Assembly (NCBI GenBank): GCA_003219175.1
Contig: QHPU01000047.1
Span: 1 to 64,000, forward strand
Source: Verrucomicrobiota bacterium
Lineage (GTDB): Bacteria; Verrucomicrobiota; Verrucomicrobiia; Chthoniobacterales; UBA10450
Length of the DNA: 64,000 nucleotides
Direction: 5' to 3'
In this document: one piece after another, positions 1 through 8,903 of the stretch
Position numbering within the stretch: the stretch's first letter is position 1
How the letters are laid out: each line of letters starts with the position of its first letter
Program-made: the position numbers and the translations under genes
The notes under the pieces: model-generated
Databases searched by the model: none
Told to the model about the DNA's origin: nothing
The model's input: only the letters and a program-made list of their open reading frames with translations

Positions 1-339
<339 letters not shown>

Positions 340-758
340 AATCTGTTCCCAGTCCATGCTGAACTGGAAGATTCTTTGATAACTGAAACTCTCTCATCGT
401 CTTGCAACGATGCTTGATTTCAGACTCAGCTCTTAAAGTTGTACTTTCTTACTACCCTGTATGTAGATGTCAAAGAACCAGCCGTCCCGTCCATTTCGGT
501 GCAACAAAAAACTCAATCCTGTCTCCCGACATCGGTCCGCCTTCGCCACAGGGCTACGGCGTGACAGCCGGGGACAAAATTGAGTCCAATTTGCAGTCCC
601 AAATGTACGTAGAACGAACTCCTTGATTAAAGGAGTTCCCGCTTCCGCGGGATCAGCATATTAAGCCGAAAATCGTAGACGTCAATCTGCGGGGACGCAA
701 TTTTCGCCAAAAAAATTATCACGGCTGGAAGACGGGCCGAAATCGAAAGAATCTCGTC
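340..758. other. 23S leader / intergenic region with stem-loop
   Basis: No convincing protein gene lies here. On the minus strand this is the leader of the 23S gene. A TTGACA hexamer at 473-468 could be a -35 box, but the matching -10 is poor (TAAGAA at 451-446). A strong stem-loop occupies 616-638, with arms GAACTCCTT and AAGGAGTTC and a 5-base loop; no T-run follows on either strand. Another hairpin at 557-570 resembles a tRNA-Asp anticodon arm, but no cloverleaf surrounds it. Confidence 0.5.
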
Positions 759-1619
759 ATGCCGAAGGAGAAAAAACGTCAGCCTCCTCAGCATCAAAGA
801 CAACGTCCTGGGCGCGAGCACAAAATGAAGCCGCGCCCCAAGACAGAGGACAAAGGCCAACGCGGAAGCGGCAAATTGCAGGACAAAGTCGCAATCATCA
901 CTGGTGGCGACAGTGGGATCGGCCGCGCTGTCGCTGTTGCCTTCGCCAAAGAGGGCGCGGACGTCAGCGTCGTCTATCTCGAAGAGCATAGAGACGCGAA
1001 AGAAACCGAGCAACTTGTCGAACAGCACGGTCGGAAATGTTTGCTCATCGACGGAGACGTCGGCGACGAGAAATTCTGCGCCCAGGTTGTCGATCAAACA
1101 CTAAGCGAGTTCGGTAGGCTCGACATCGTGGTCAACAACGCGGCCGAGCAGCATCCACAGGATTCGATCGAAAAGATCAGTGCCAAGCAGCTGGAGCGGA
1201 CATTTCGCACCAACGTATTCGCCTATTTCTTTCTGACCAAAGCCGCGATGAAGCATCTGAAGAAAGGTGCGGCGATCATAAACACAACCTCGGTAACGGC
1301 GTACAAGGGAAGTCCCAAACTACTTGATTATTCTTCGAGCAAAGGCGCCGAAATAGCTTTTACCCGTTCGTTATCGCAGGCGCTGGCGGAAAAAGGAATT
1401 CGCGTGAACGGAGTCGCACCCGGCCCGATCTGGACACCCCTTATTCCATCGACCTTCCCGGAAGAAGATGTCGAGACTTTCGGGTCCGATGTTCCGTTAG
1501 GTCGGGCGGGTCAACCGGAAGAGGTCGCACCAAGCTATGTATTTCTCGCTTCCGACGATTCATCCTATATGACCGGTCAGATTTTGCATCCAAACGGCGG
1601 AACGGTCGTGAACGGATGA
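759..1619 (+). CDS. SDR family NAD(P)-dependent oxidoreductase (YghA/YhdF-type)
   Basis: A 286-residue classical short-chain dehydrogenase of the general-stress subgroup that has a hydrophilic N-terminal extension of about 40 residues before the Rossmann fold. Visible motifs are TGGDSGIG (48-55) for cofactor binding, NNAAE (126-130), and the catalytic set Ser178, Tyr191 and Lys195 (YSSSK). PGPIWTPL follows the active site, and the C-terminal GQILHPNGG is typical. Members of this subgroup reduce aldehydes or ketones with NADPH; the substrate here cannot be read from sequence. It stands alone, divergent from the 23S gene. The ATG at 759 is favoured because the PRPKTEDKG..GSGKL extension is typical of the subgroup. 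Confidence 0.9.
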   Translation: MPKEKKRQPPQHQRQRPGREHKMKPRPKTEDKGQRGSGKLQDKVAIITGGDSGIGRAVAVAFAKEGADVSVVYLEEHRDAKETEQLVEQHGRKCLLIDGDVGDEKFCAQVVDQTLSEFGRLDIVVNNAAEQHPQDSIEKISAKQLERTFRTNVFAYFFLTKAAMKHLKKGAAIINTTSVTAYKGSPKLLDYSSSKGAEIAFTRSLSQALAEKGIRVNGVAPGPIWTPLIPSTFPEEDVETFGSDVPLGRAGQPEEVAPSYVFLASDDSSYMTGQILHPNGGTVVNG

Positions 1620-2330
1620 AATCGGATCTGCAAACCAGGAATCACGTAACTGGAATCGCTCCGCTTTCTTACACACTCGCCGTTCCGCGATATGCAATTG
1701 CAGCTTTGCCTATTTGCTGGCATCGGTCGGGCTTACCTGTCTGGGTCGTTTCGCGAGATTCATTGTCCTTATCCTCATAATTTTCGCGTGGAGCCCGACG
1801 ACCCTGGGATTTATGAAGCGGTTGGCGTGGTTGGTCACCGCTCCGCGAAATTGCAGACATCGCATGCGCGCACGTCGGTCTTTCGGACTTAGTACTTGTC
1901 CGCTCCATACCATCGACGGTCCTTGGCATCGCTGCTACGCACGCCCCCTGCCGCACCGGCCTCATGGATCGCACCGCTTGGGATGCGCCAAGTGCCCGAA
2001 TCGTTACGCGAACTGGCCAGGGACCGGAGCCAGATCATTCTTATACAAATGCGCGAAGTTCGCGAGCCGGTACCCGAAGAAAACTGGTTGCGAGGGCATG
2101 CCTTAGTCACAGACCAGAGAAACCTTGGCTCGGCCGAAATCATGAAGTTCCGCCCGCTCAAAGGCGACACATCCTAAGAGGATCGAACCAGGAATCCAGA
2201 AGTCGCTCTGCTTTCTTTCCTGGATTCCTGGATTCCCGGTTTCCAGATTTGTCTTGATCGCTTGCTTCCTGAGCTCCCCTCTTCCCGATTCGTTTTTAAT
2301 CTGCGGTAATCTGCGTAATCTGCAGATCGC
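1620..2330. other. 711-bp stretch without an assignable gene
   Basis: Several overlapping frames are open on both strands (for example 1896-2177 plus, 1889-2170 minus, 1714-2106 plus), but none resembles a known family. The stretch from about 1635 to 2217 is bounded by two similar copies of a segment starting CCAGGAATC and ending TCGCTCNGCTTTCTT (1635-1670 and 2188-2217). Just before rph lie short tandem copies of TAATCTGCG (about 2298-2325). It may be a decayed gene or mobile remnant; I cannot say which. Confidence 0.4.
2188..2231. repeat. inverted repeat (12-bp perfect arms)
   Basis: CCAGGAATCCAG at 2188-2199 is repeated as CTGGATTCCTGG at 2220-2231 with a 20-base loop. No T-run follows, so it is not a clear terminator for either neighbour. 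Part of the left arm is shared with the related segment at 1635-1670. Confidence 0.6.
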
Positions 2331-3089
2331 TTGAACCAATCTTATCAACGCAACGACGGGCGAGCACCGGATCAGATTCGGCCGCTCAAGTTCGAGTTGA
2401 ACATTGCGCCGCATGCCACTGGGTCAGTGCTCGTCGCAATGGCAAATACTCGCGTCATCTGCGGAGTAACGGTCGAAGACGTCGTTCCGCGCTGGATGAA
2501 GGATCAGGGTGTCAGCGGGGGCTGGCTGACGGCCGAATATTCAATGCTCCCCTATTCAACGACCGCGCGAAAGCAACGCGACATCGTCAAGGGACGATTG
2601 GATGGGCGAAGCACGGAAATTCAGCGATTGATCGGACGATCTTTGCGCAGCGTTCTTGATCTGGAAAAACTTGGACCCCGCACGATGTGGATCGATTGCG
2701 ACGTCTTGCAAGCCGATGGCGGTACACGCACCGCCGCGATCACAGGCGCGAGTTTGGCTGTTACGATTGCCTGCCAAAAACTGCTGGAGGAAAAAAAGAT
2801 TACGTCTTCGCCGATGCTGAAGCTGATTGCGGCGGTGAGCGCGGGCATCGTCGGAGGCAACCCGCTGATCGACCTGAATTACGAAGAGGACAAAGCGGCC
2901 TCGGTCGATTTCAATCTCGTCGCCACTCAAGATGGCGAGTTTGTCGAAATCCAGGGATCGGGCGAAGGAGCGACATTTACGCAGGCGCAGCTCGGTGAAA
3001 TGTTGGCGCTTGGACGTAGCGCGATTGCGCAGTTAATCGTGGCGCAGCGGGCTGTGTTGGCGCGAATGGCAGCCGTCCAACCAAGCTGA
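2331..3089 (+). CDS. rph: ribonuclease PH
   Basis: Phosphorolytic 3'-5' exoribonuclease that trims tRNA 3' ends; family members are about 240-255 residues and this one is 252. The N-terminal RNDGRAPDQIRPL, the ARKQRDIVKGRLDGRSTEIQ-type RNA/phosphate-binding stretch, the DCDVLQADGGTRTA core and the C-terminal VEIQGSGEGATF motif are all present. The start is a TTG at 2331, chosen because the characteristic RxDGR motif follows within ten residues and no ATG or GTG lies between. It precedes gmd by about 110 bp with a hairpin between them, so the two need not be co-transcribed. Confidence 0.95.
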   Translation: MNQSYQRNDGRAPDQIRPLKFELNIAPHATGSVLVAMANTRVICGVTVEDVVPRWMKDQGVSGGWLTAEYSMLPYSTTARKQRDIVKGRLDGRSTEIQRLIGRSLRSVLDLEKLGPRTMWIDCDVLQADGGTRTAAITGASLAVTIACQKLLEEKKITSSPMLKLIAAVSAGIVGGNPLIDLNYEEDKAASVDFNLVATQDGEFVEIQGSGEGATFTQAQLGEMLALGRSAIAQLIVAQRAVLARMAAVQPS

Positions 3090-3122
3090 TGCAGGGACGA
3101 CCGCCGTGTCGCCCCAAATTTA

Positions 3123-3144
3123 GGGACGGGACAGTGCCCGTCCC
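3123..3144. repeat. hairpin GGGACGGG/CCCGTCCC between rph and gmd
   Basis: A perfect 8-bp GC-rich stem with a 6-base loop downstream of rph. It lacks a following T-run, so it looks more like one of the GC-rich palindromes scattered in this genome than a canonical intrinsic terminator. A role in ending or stabilising the rph message remains possible. Confidence 0.5.
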
Positions 3145-3202
3145 TCCAGATCTAGAAATGCTTGCTCACCCGCATCGCTTGCTTTAAAGCGAGACGCCGC
3201 CA

Positions 3203-4216
3203 ATGAAACGCGCCCTCATCACCGGTATTACCGGCCAGGACGGAAGTTATCTGGCCGATTTGTTGTTGGAAAAAGGCTATGAGGTACACGGAATTATTCG
3301 CCGCGCTAGCACGTTCAATACCTCCCGTATCGATCATCTATACGTTGATCCACACATCAATGGCGTTCGCCTGTTTCTGCACTACGGCGATTTGGCCGAT
3401 TCGGTTAATTTGGTGAAACTGCTCTACGATTTAAAGCCGGATGAAATTTATCATCTCGGCGCGCAGAGCCACGTCCGTGTCAGCTTCGATATTCCGGAAT
3501 ACACCGCCGACGTTACGGGGGTCGGAACAATCCGTATTCTGGAAGCCATTCGCGAAACCGGAATTCGCTCTCGTTTTTACCAGGCCTCCAGCAGCGAGAT
3601 GTATGGCAAGGCGCAGGAAGTGCCGCAAACGGAACGGACACCATTCTGGCCGCGCAGCCCTTATGGCGTCTCGAAAGTTTTCTCCTACTGGGCAACGGTA
3701 AATTACCGCGAAAGCTATGGCCTCCACGCCAGCAACGGCATTCTGTTCAATCACGAAAGTCCCCGGCGTGGTGAGACGTTCGTGACGCGCAAGATTTCCC
3801 GCGCGGTGGCGGCGATCAAGCATGGTCTGCAAAAGGAATTGTTTCTCGGCAACCTGGAAGCAAAACGCGACTGGGGTTATGCGCCAGAGTATGTCGAAGG
3901 GATGTGGCGGATATTACAACAAGACAATGGCGATGATTTTATCCTCGCGACTAACGAGACGCATACAGTGCGCGAATTTTGCGAGGCCGCATTCGGCCAC
4001 GTCGATCTCGATTGGAAGGAATTCGTCAAACATGATCCGCGCTACGAGCGCCCGGCCGAAGTCGATCTCCTCATTGGAAACGCCGCAAAAGCGAAAAAAA
4101 TTCTCGGCTGGGAACCGAAGATGCGTTTCGATGAACTCGTCCGATTAATGGTAGATGCCGACATGGCGCTGCTCGAGCGCAAAACGGCGCGGGAACATCT
4201 CGGCGATCAGCCATAA
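3203..4216 (+). CDS. gmd: GDP-mannose 4,6-dehydratase
   Basis: Extended SDR enzyme converting GDP-D-mannose to GDP-4-keto-6-deoxymannose, the entry to GDP-fucose, GDP-rhamnose and related sugars for LPS O-antigen or exopolysaccharide. The N-terminus has the Rossmann motif [20 protein letters not shown], followed by [14 protein letters not shown] and the active-site YGVSK. The family-specific [18 protein letters not shown] and [16 protein letters not shown] stretches are intact. Length (337 aa) is normal. No GDP-fucose synthase or other partner is adjacent, so the end product is not evident from this locus. Confidence 0.95.
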   Translation: MKRALITGITGQDGSYLADLLLEKGYEVHGIIRRASTFNTSRIDHLYVDPHINGVRLFLHYGDLADSVNLVKLLYDLKPDEIYHLGAQSHVRVSFDIPEYTADVTGVGTIRILEAIRETGIRSRFYQASSSEMYGKAQEVPQTERTPFWPRSPYGVSKVFSYWATVNYRESYGLHASNGILFNHESPRRGETFVTRKISRAVAAIKHGLQKELFLGNLEAKRDWGYAPEYVEGMWRILQQDNGDDFILATNETHTVREFCEAAFGHVDLDWKEFVKHDPRYERPAEVDLLIGNAAKAKKILGWEPKMRFDELVRLMVDADMALLERKTAREHLGDQP

Positions 4217-4322
4217 ATGGGGATGAGAATGGTTAATGAGGGCGGTTCAGCAAACCGCCCGTGAGGCCAATTCGCTCGGATCAATTGAGTTCAATCGCCC
4301 CCCAGAAGGCGCCGCGGCTACA

Positions 4323-5048
4323 TCAATGTATGGTCATTCCGCTGCGAATGGTCAGTGCCGTTTGCATCGCATTGGACACTCCGGATACGACAGCCCCCAG
4401 CGGCGCGTCAACAATCGACACGCGCGCGCCCCTTCCCAGCACGTCGTAAAGTTTGATCACATCTTCGGACCTCATCCGCACGCAACCGTAACTAACCGGC
4501 AAACCGATATTCCGTTCCTCCGGCGTGCCGTGAATGTAGATGTCGCGACGAAATGCGTTCGCATTTTGCCATTCGAGCCCGCGCAGCCAGATGATTCGCG
4601 TTACGATGGGATCGCGTCCGGGCGCGTTGACGCCAACGATCTCACCGGTCCGTCGACGATCTTTAAGAACAGTCCCGGGCGGCAAGCCGTCACCGATTTT
4701 TTGCGCGACCTCGAGTTCACCTAGTGGGGTGCGATAACTTCGCGGCCAGTCACCAACTCCGTATTTGGAAGTCGAAACCGGATAAATCGCGACCAACGTT
4801 TCGCGATCAAGAAGCGCCAGTCTTTGATCCTTCACGCTGACGACGACACGATGTTGCACGTCCTTATGCGTGGCGCAGGAAGTAAGGCAAAACATGAAAA
4901 GCAGACTCGCGAGGTGGATCTTCCGCTCCGCAAACGCCAGTGCGGCTCGCGCCGATGTTAATTTTGACGCCGAAGGCGCATTAATTTCGGCATCGAGGTC
5001 CGAGCCGGACTGGCATTCCGGATTGCCCGATCCACCTCGCTTTCTCAT
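4323..5048 (-). CDS. L,D-transpeptidase (YkuD) lipoprotein
   Basis: The C-terminal half is a YkuD catalytic domain with the conserved HGTPEE and SYGCVRM (His and Cys nucleophile), so it likely makes 3-3 peptidoglycan crosslinks or attaches proteins to peptidoglycan in the periplasm. A lipoprotein signal is visible as KIHLASLLFMFCLTSC, with the lipidated Cys at residue 59 of the open frame. The start is odd. The in-frame ATG at 5048 lies beyond the palindromic element at 4909-5040, so about 46 residues before the signal peptide are repeat-encoded. No ATG, GTG or TTG sits just before KIHLAS. The native start seems to have been displaced, or a non-standard start is used. Confidence 0.85.
   Translation of the reverse strand: MRKRGGSGNPECQSGSDLDAEINAPSASKLTSARAALAFAERKIHLASLLFMFCLTSCATHKDVQHRVVVSVKDQRLALLDRETLVAIYPVSTSKYGVGDWPRSYRTPLGELEVAQKIGDGLPPGTVLKDRRRTGEIVGVNAPGRDPIVTRIIWLRGLEWQNANAFRRDIYIHGTPEERNIGLPVSYGCVRMRSEDVIKLYDVLGRGARVSIVDAPLGAVVSGVSNAMQTALTIRSGMTIH
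4909..5040. repeat. 132-bp palindromic element at the 5' end of the L,D-transpeptidase gene
   Basis: The ends are a perfect 12-bp inverted repeat (GCGAGGTGGATC at 4909-4920 and its complement at 5029-5040). Similarity continues inward for roughly 40 bp with mismatches, including GAGCCGNACTGGC in both arms. A related copy is at about 61956-62070, and the core GGTCCGAGCCGGAC recurs near 12376-12390. It looks like a non-coding MITE/REP-type element; no transposase is encoded in it. Confidence 0.75.
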
Positions 5049-5911
5049 CCTCGATTAAACCTAAAAAACCTCTCTGCAGTTTCTGTCGTGGCTTCCGCAA
5101 CTTCCTGCAGCGGAATTCCGCGCGCAGTAGCAATCGATTCTGCCACCAAGCGCGCGTAGGCCGGTTCACAACGTTTCCCCCGAAACGGCACCGGCGCCAG
5201 ATATGGACAATCCGTTTCCACCATGAATTTCCAAAGCGGAATCTGTGCCGCCACTTCCCGCACTGTGGCTCCATTCTTAAAGGTCACGATCCCGGTGAAA
5301 GAAACCAGATGATTAAGCGCGATCACCTCCTCAGCCTGTTCCCGGGTCCCGCCGAAACAATGAAAAACGCCGCGCAGTTTATCCGCGTACGGCTCCATGA
5401 TTCCGAGCGTGTCATCCCAGGCATCGCGTTGATGGATCACCACGTTGAACCCCAACTCGACCGCCAGATCCAACTGCTGCTCAAATAACATCGCTTGTTT
5501 GGACTTGTATGCGCCATCCGCGATGCTGGCATCGATTTGCTCTTCCGTCTCGCCTTGCAATGCATTGGCGAACACTTGCACTTTCTTGTCTTTCGCCGCC
5601 TCCTTGCTCGGCAAGGAATGGTAATCCAGACCACTTTCGCCAAGTGCGACTACGCGCGGACTCTTCGCCAGCTCGTGTAACGGTGTCATCACATCATCCG
5701 GCGCTTCTTCCGCGTACGTTGGATGAACCCCGATCACGGCAAAAATGTTCGGATATTTTTCCGCCAACTCGATCGCGCGGCGGCTACTTTCAATCGATGT
5801 GCCAATCGTAAGGATCCGGGTCACGCCGGCCTCATTCGCGCGACGGAGAACATCTTCGAAGTCATTCGCGAAGTCGGGATAATCGAGATGGGCGTGGGTT
5901 TCAATCAGCAT
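5045..5911 (-). CDS. TatD family hydrolase (metal-dependent DNase)
   Basis: A 288-residue TIM-barrel metallohydrolase. The metal-site motifs follow in the normal order: ETHAHLD at the N-terminus, GESGLDYH, VIHQRDA, GVFHCFGG, and VETDCPYLAP near the C-terminus. Family members act as 3'-5' exonucleases or in DNA repair; some have other hydrolase roles. It ends four bases into the longest L,D-transpeptidase frame and begins 3 bp after the stop of the upstream cyclase-like gene, so the three could form one minus-strand transcript. TatD proteins are often 255-265 residues. The extra length here is a Lys/Glu-rich insertion after GLDYHSLPSKEAAKD. Confidence 0.92.
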   Translation of the reverse strand: MLIETHAHLDYPDFANDFEDVLRRANEAGVTRILTIGTSIESSRRAIELAEKYPNIFAVIGVHPTYAEEAPDDVMTPLHELAKSPRVVALGESGLDYHSLPSKEAAKDKKVQVFANALQGETEEQIDASIADGAYKSKQAMLFEQQLDLAVELGFNVVIHQRDAWDDTLGIMEPYADKLRGVFHCFGGTREQAEEVIALNHLVSFTGIVTFKNGATVREVAAQIPLWKFMVETDCPYLAPVPFRGKRCEPAYARLVAESIATARGIPLQEVAEATTETAERFFRFNRG

Positions 5912-5913
5912 CG

Positions 5914-7767
5914 CTATGTCCCAGAAACTTGTTGTTTCAGCAACGCGATAAATTGCCCATAGCGCGGATGATTTCGCAACCCATCGAGGTCGGAGTCGTT
6001 TTCGATCCAGTCTTTCCAGAACGGCCGCCCGTTAGTAATAGCTCGTTCCAGCAAATCAAAAGCCGACTCAGCTTCTCCCAAGTGGCTGTAAAAACACGCC
6101 AGATTGTAGAGGGAGATCGGGTCTTCGTTTTCGATGGCCTGAGCTCGCGCTGCCCAATCTTTCGCTCTATCCCTTTCCCCCAGCTCCAGCAACGCGGCCG
6201 CGCCAAGCACGGCCGGGCGAGAATCTTCAGGATGCAAACCAAGGTCACGTTCGGCATTCTCTACGGTTTTACGCGCGGCAGCTTTGCAATCGCCATCGCG
6301 TCCGAGGTCGCGATACACCTGAATGAGCAAAGCCGGGGGCTTGTAGTCGGCTGGATTGATCTCGGCTGCGCGCTCCAGTAGCTGAACTGCACGAGTCATC
6401 TTGCCTTGCGCGAAGGCGTGACGGGCATACCAATAGTTAGCCTCAAAGGAATTCGGGTCGAGCGTCAGCGCCCGCTCGAATTCGGTGTCGGCTTCGTCAA
6501 ATCGACGAGATGCAGATAATGCCGCCCCGCTGGCCGCATGCGCTTCGGCAAGCTGGCCGTCTAACGCCAGCGCCTTCGCCGCCATCTCGATAATTCCTTC
6601 CAGTGAAATATTTACCTGATAAAGGGTATAGAGGAATGCGTCGCAGCTGGCGATTCCGGCGTAAGCGCGCGCGAAATTTGCATCCAGCTCAATCGCCTTC
6701 GTAAACATCCGCCGCGCGAGTTCAAAATAGCGTCTGGAAGTCCGATGGAGAAAATCGCGACCCCGCAGGTAGTAGGTATAAGCCTCTACGTTGTCGGTGG
6801 GCGCTCGCTCGATGGACTCCTTCTCCTGCCAGAGCAGCTTCACCTTCAACTGCTCGACAATGGCGTGGGTAATTTCGTCCTGGATGGCAAAGATATCCGT
6901 CAGATCCCGATCGAAACGTTCAGCCCAGACATGGCCGCCGTCTTTCGCGTTGATAAGCTGGCCCGTGATGCGGACTCGGGTTCCAGCTTTTCTTACACTT
7001 CCCTCAAGAACGTAACCCACTCCCAGCTCCTGGCCGACCTGTTGCATCTTGACCGGTTTATTTTTGTAAGTGAACGAGGTGTGTCGCGCGACGACGAAGA
7101 GTCCGGAAATCTTCGAAAGATCGGTAATGATATCCTCGGTAATGCCGTCGCTGAAATATTCCTGCTCCGGGTCGCCGCTCATGTTGTTGAACGGCAAAAC
7201 GGCGATGGAAGGCCGATCATCGGTTTTAGAATTCATCCGGACAACAACTGGCTGTTCCAGCAGAATACTGTGAACGCGAATGGGTTTTTCGATGTTCTTT
7301 AACTTTTGTTCGCCGCGATCTTCAAATGCGAACTCGAGTCGATTGCCGACGTGATCGCGGACTGATTGTGACACCGCAATTCCGCCAGAGTCGGCAATGC
7401 TTTCCAACCGCGCGGCCACGTTAACACCATCGCCGTAGATATCTTGATCGTCGACGATGACATCGCCGAGGTTAATGCCCATGCGAAACTCGATACGCCA
7501 GTCCAGCGGCACATTGACATTGCGTTTCCGCATTCCGCACTGAATTTCCGCCGCGCACGCCACTGCTGCTACTACGCTTGGGAATTCGGCCAGCATTCCG
7601 TCGCCGGTCAATTTGAAGATTCGTCCCTGATGCTCAGCGATCTTGCCATCAATGAAATCAGCTCGAATGCTTTTGAGCGCGGCTAGCGTCCCGGCTTCGT
7701 CGGCACCCATGAGCCGGCTGTAGCCAACGACATCAGCAGCAAGAATGGCAGTGAGACGGCGTTCCAT
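5914..7767 (-). CDS. class III adenylate/guanylate cyclase domain-TolB-like-TPR protein
   Basis: A 617-residue predicted signalling protein. Residues 1-170 are a class III nucleotide cyclase homology domain (LTAILAADVVGYSRLM; putative metal-binding Asp12 and Asp56 in GDGML; NVAARLE near 116-122). About 187-310 is the TolB-like/FlgO-type domain (SIAVLPFNNMSGDPEQEYFSDG). From about 330 to the end are TPR-type helical repeats. This architecture is common in soil bacteria. Both metal-binding aspartates are present, so cyclase activity is possible but unproven. There is no transmembrane segment. The effector and the product (cAMP or cGMP) cannot be read from sequence. Confidence 0.9.
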   Translation of the reverse strand: MERRLTAILAADVVGYSRLMGADEAGTLAALKSIRADFIDGKIAEHQGRIFKLTGDGMLAEFPSVVAAVACAAEIQCGMRKRNVNVPLDWRIEFRMGINLGDVIVDDQDIYGDGVNVAARLESIADSGGIAVSQSVRDHVGNRLEFAFEDRGEQKLKNIEKPIRVHSILLEQPVVVRMNSKTDDRPSIAVLPFNNMSGDPEQEYFSDGITEDIITDLSKISGLFVVARHTSFTYKNKPVKMQQVGQELGVGYVLEGSVRKAGTRVRITGQLINAKDGGHVWAERFDRDLTDIFAIQDEITHAIVEQLKVKLLWQEKESIERAPTDNVEAYTYYLRGRDFLHRTSRRYFELARRMFTKAIELDANFARAYAGIASCDAFLYTLYQVNISLEGIIEMAAKALALDGQLAEAHAASGAALSASRRFDEADTEFERALTLDPNSFEANYWYARHAFAQGKMTRAVQLLERAAEINPADYKPPALLIQVYRDLGRDGDCKAAARKTVENAERDLGLHPEDSRPAVLGAAALLELGERDRAKDWAARAQAIENEDPISLYNLACFYSHLGEAESAFDLLERAITNGRPFWKDWIENDSDLDGLRNHPRYGQFIALLKQQVSGT

Positions 7768-7777
7768 TTAGTGGGAG

Positions 7778-7866
7778 GTTAAAGCATTTAAAGCGATGAA
7801 GCGTTAAAGCGTAAGAACCAAAATATTACCGTGCAAAACGAACCGCTTCAACGGTTCGCCGCTTTA
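7778..7866. repeat. GTTAAAGCG-type intergenic palindromic repeat
   Basis: A gap filled by short direct and inverted copies of (T)TTAAAGCG / GAAGCGTTAAAGCG on the left and CGCTTCAACGG / CGCTTTAA on the right. The same composition recurs at 9951-10040, 10277-10355 and 44960-45038, always between genes. Confidence 0.65.
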
Positions 7867-7880
7867 ATGTCGCCGGAGGG

Positions 7881-8903
7881 TCACCACTCCACAATCGTGC
7901 TGGCCCAGGTCAAGCCACCACCGAACACCACCATCAAGACGTAATCGCCCGGCTTGATCCGCCCGGAGCGATTCGCTTCATCGAGCGCAATCCCCACTGA
8001 GGCCGCGGAAGTGTTACCGTAGCGATCGACGTTGACGAGAACTTTTTCCCGCGGAATTCCGAGTCGTTCCCCGATTGCCTCGATGATCCGCAGGTTTGCC
8101 TGGTGCGGGATCACGCACGCGATGTCCTCCACACTCAACCCGGCGTCGTCGATTGCCTTTCGCGCGGCCGCGAGCATTGCAATGACTGCTTGTTTATAGA
8201 CCTCTTTGCCTGACATGTGGATCGTTTGCAGATTCAAATGCGCGTTCTCAGCCGTTATCGGCGTCTTCGAACCTCCGCCGGGCATGAACAAGATGTCGGT
8301 GAAGTCGCCGTCACTTCCCATGTTGGTGCTGATCACGCCATGGGCGCTACCGCGATGGCCAAGGACCGCCGCGCCCGCGCCGTCGCCGAAAAGCACGCAG
8401 GTGTTTCGATCGGTCCAGTTGGTGATCGACGTTAGCTTATCCGCTCCGATCACCAGCACCGTGTCATAGGTTCTGGAAGTAATGAATTGCTGCGCGATCT
8501 CGATTCCAAACAAAAACCCAGCGCAGGCTGCCGAAATATCAAGACAGGCGGCGTTTTTAGCGCCGATCTTTTTCTGAACGAAACACGCCGTCGCGGGAAA
8601 AACCATGTCAGGCGTGGCGGTGGCGACCAGGATAAGCTGGACGTCCTCGGGCGAGATTTTCGCCTGCTCCAAGGCCTTGAGTGCGGCTTTCGAGGCCATG
8701 TCGCTGGTGGTTTCGTCCTTGGCGGCAATGCGACGCTCCTTGATCCCGGTGCGCGTCGTTATCCAGTCGTCACTGGTATCGACCATGTGTGAGAGGTCTT
8801 CGTTGGTCAGGATCTTGTCCGGCGCGTAGCTGCCGGTCCCAATGATGGAAACCGTCCGCTGGTTCCTAGTGGATCGCGGGCTCGAGTGGTGCTGCAGTTT
8901 CAT
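7881..8903 (-). CDS. fabH: beta-ketoacyl-ACP synthase III
   Basis: Condenses acetyl-CoA (or another primer) with malonyl-ACP to start type II fatty acid synthesis. The catalytic triad is visible: Cys127 in SAACAGF, His267 in CVIPHQANLR and Asn297 in DRYGNTSA. The ATG at 8903 gives 340 residues with the IIGTGSYAPDKILTN start of the family after about 18 extra residues. The open frame continues further upstream only as a shadow of plsX. The gene overlaps the end of plsX by 38 bp, which suggests coupled translation in the rpmF-plsX-fabH order well known from other bacteria. Confidence 0.95.
   Translation of the reverse strand: MKLQHHSSPRSTRNQRTVSIIGTGSYAPDKILTNEDLSHMVDTSDDWITTRTGIKERRIAAKDETTSDMASKAALKALEQAKISPEDVQLILVATATPDMVFPATACFVQKKIGAKNAACLDISAACAGFLFGIEIAQQFITSRTYDTVLVIGADKLTSITNWTDRNTCVLFGDGAGAAVLGHRGSAHGVISTNMGSDGDFTDILFMPGGGSKTPITAENAHLNLQTIHMSGKEVYKQAVIAMLAAARKAIDDAGLSVEDIACVIPHQANLRIIEAIGERLGIPREKVLVNVDRYGNTSAASVGIALDEANRSGRIKPGDYVLMVVFGGGLTWASTIVEW

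Noticed and set aside
468-473. TTGACA as a 23S promoter -35 box
   Set aside because: The best -10 at the right distance matches only about half the consensus, so I mention it but do not call a promoter.
557-570. Hairpin CGGCGTGACAGCCG resembling a tRNA-Asp anticodon arm (GUC)
   Set aside because: No acceptor, D or T arms can be folded around it; it looks like part of an interspersed repeat.
627-1097. 156-residue minus-strand ORF opposite the SDR gene
   Set aside because: It is the shadow of the SDR coding sequence, which has clear family motifs on the plus strand.
3123-3144. GC-rich hairpin as a rho-independent terminator of rph
   Set aside because: No T-run follows the stem on either strand; it fits the general class of palindromic repeats.
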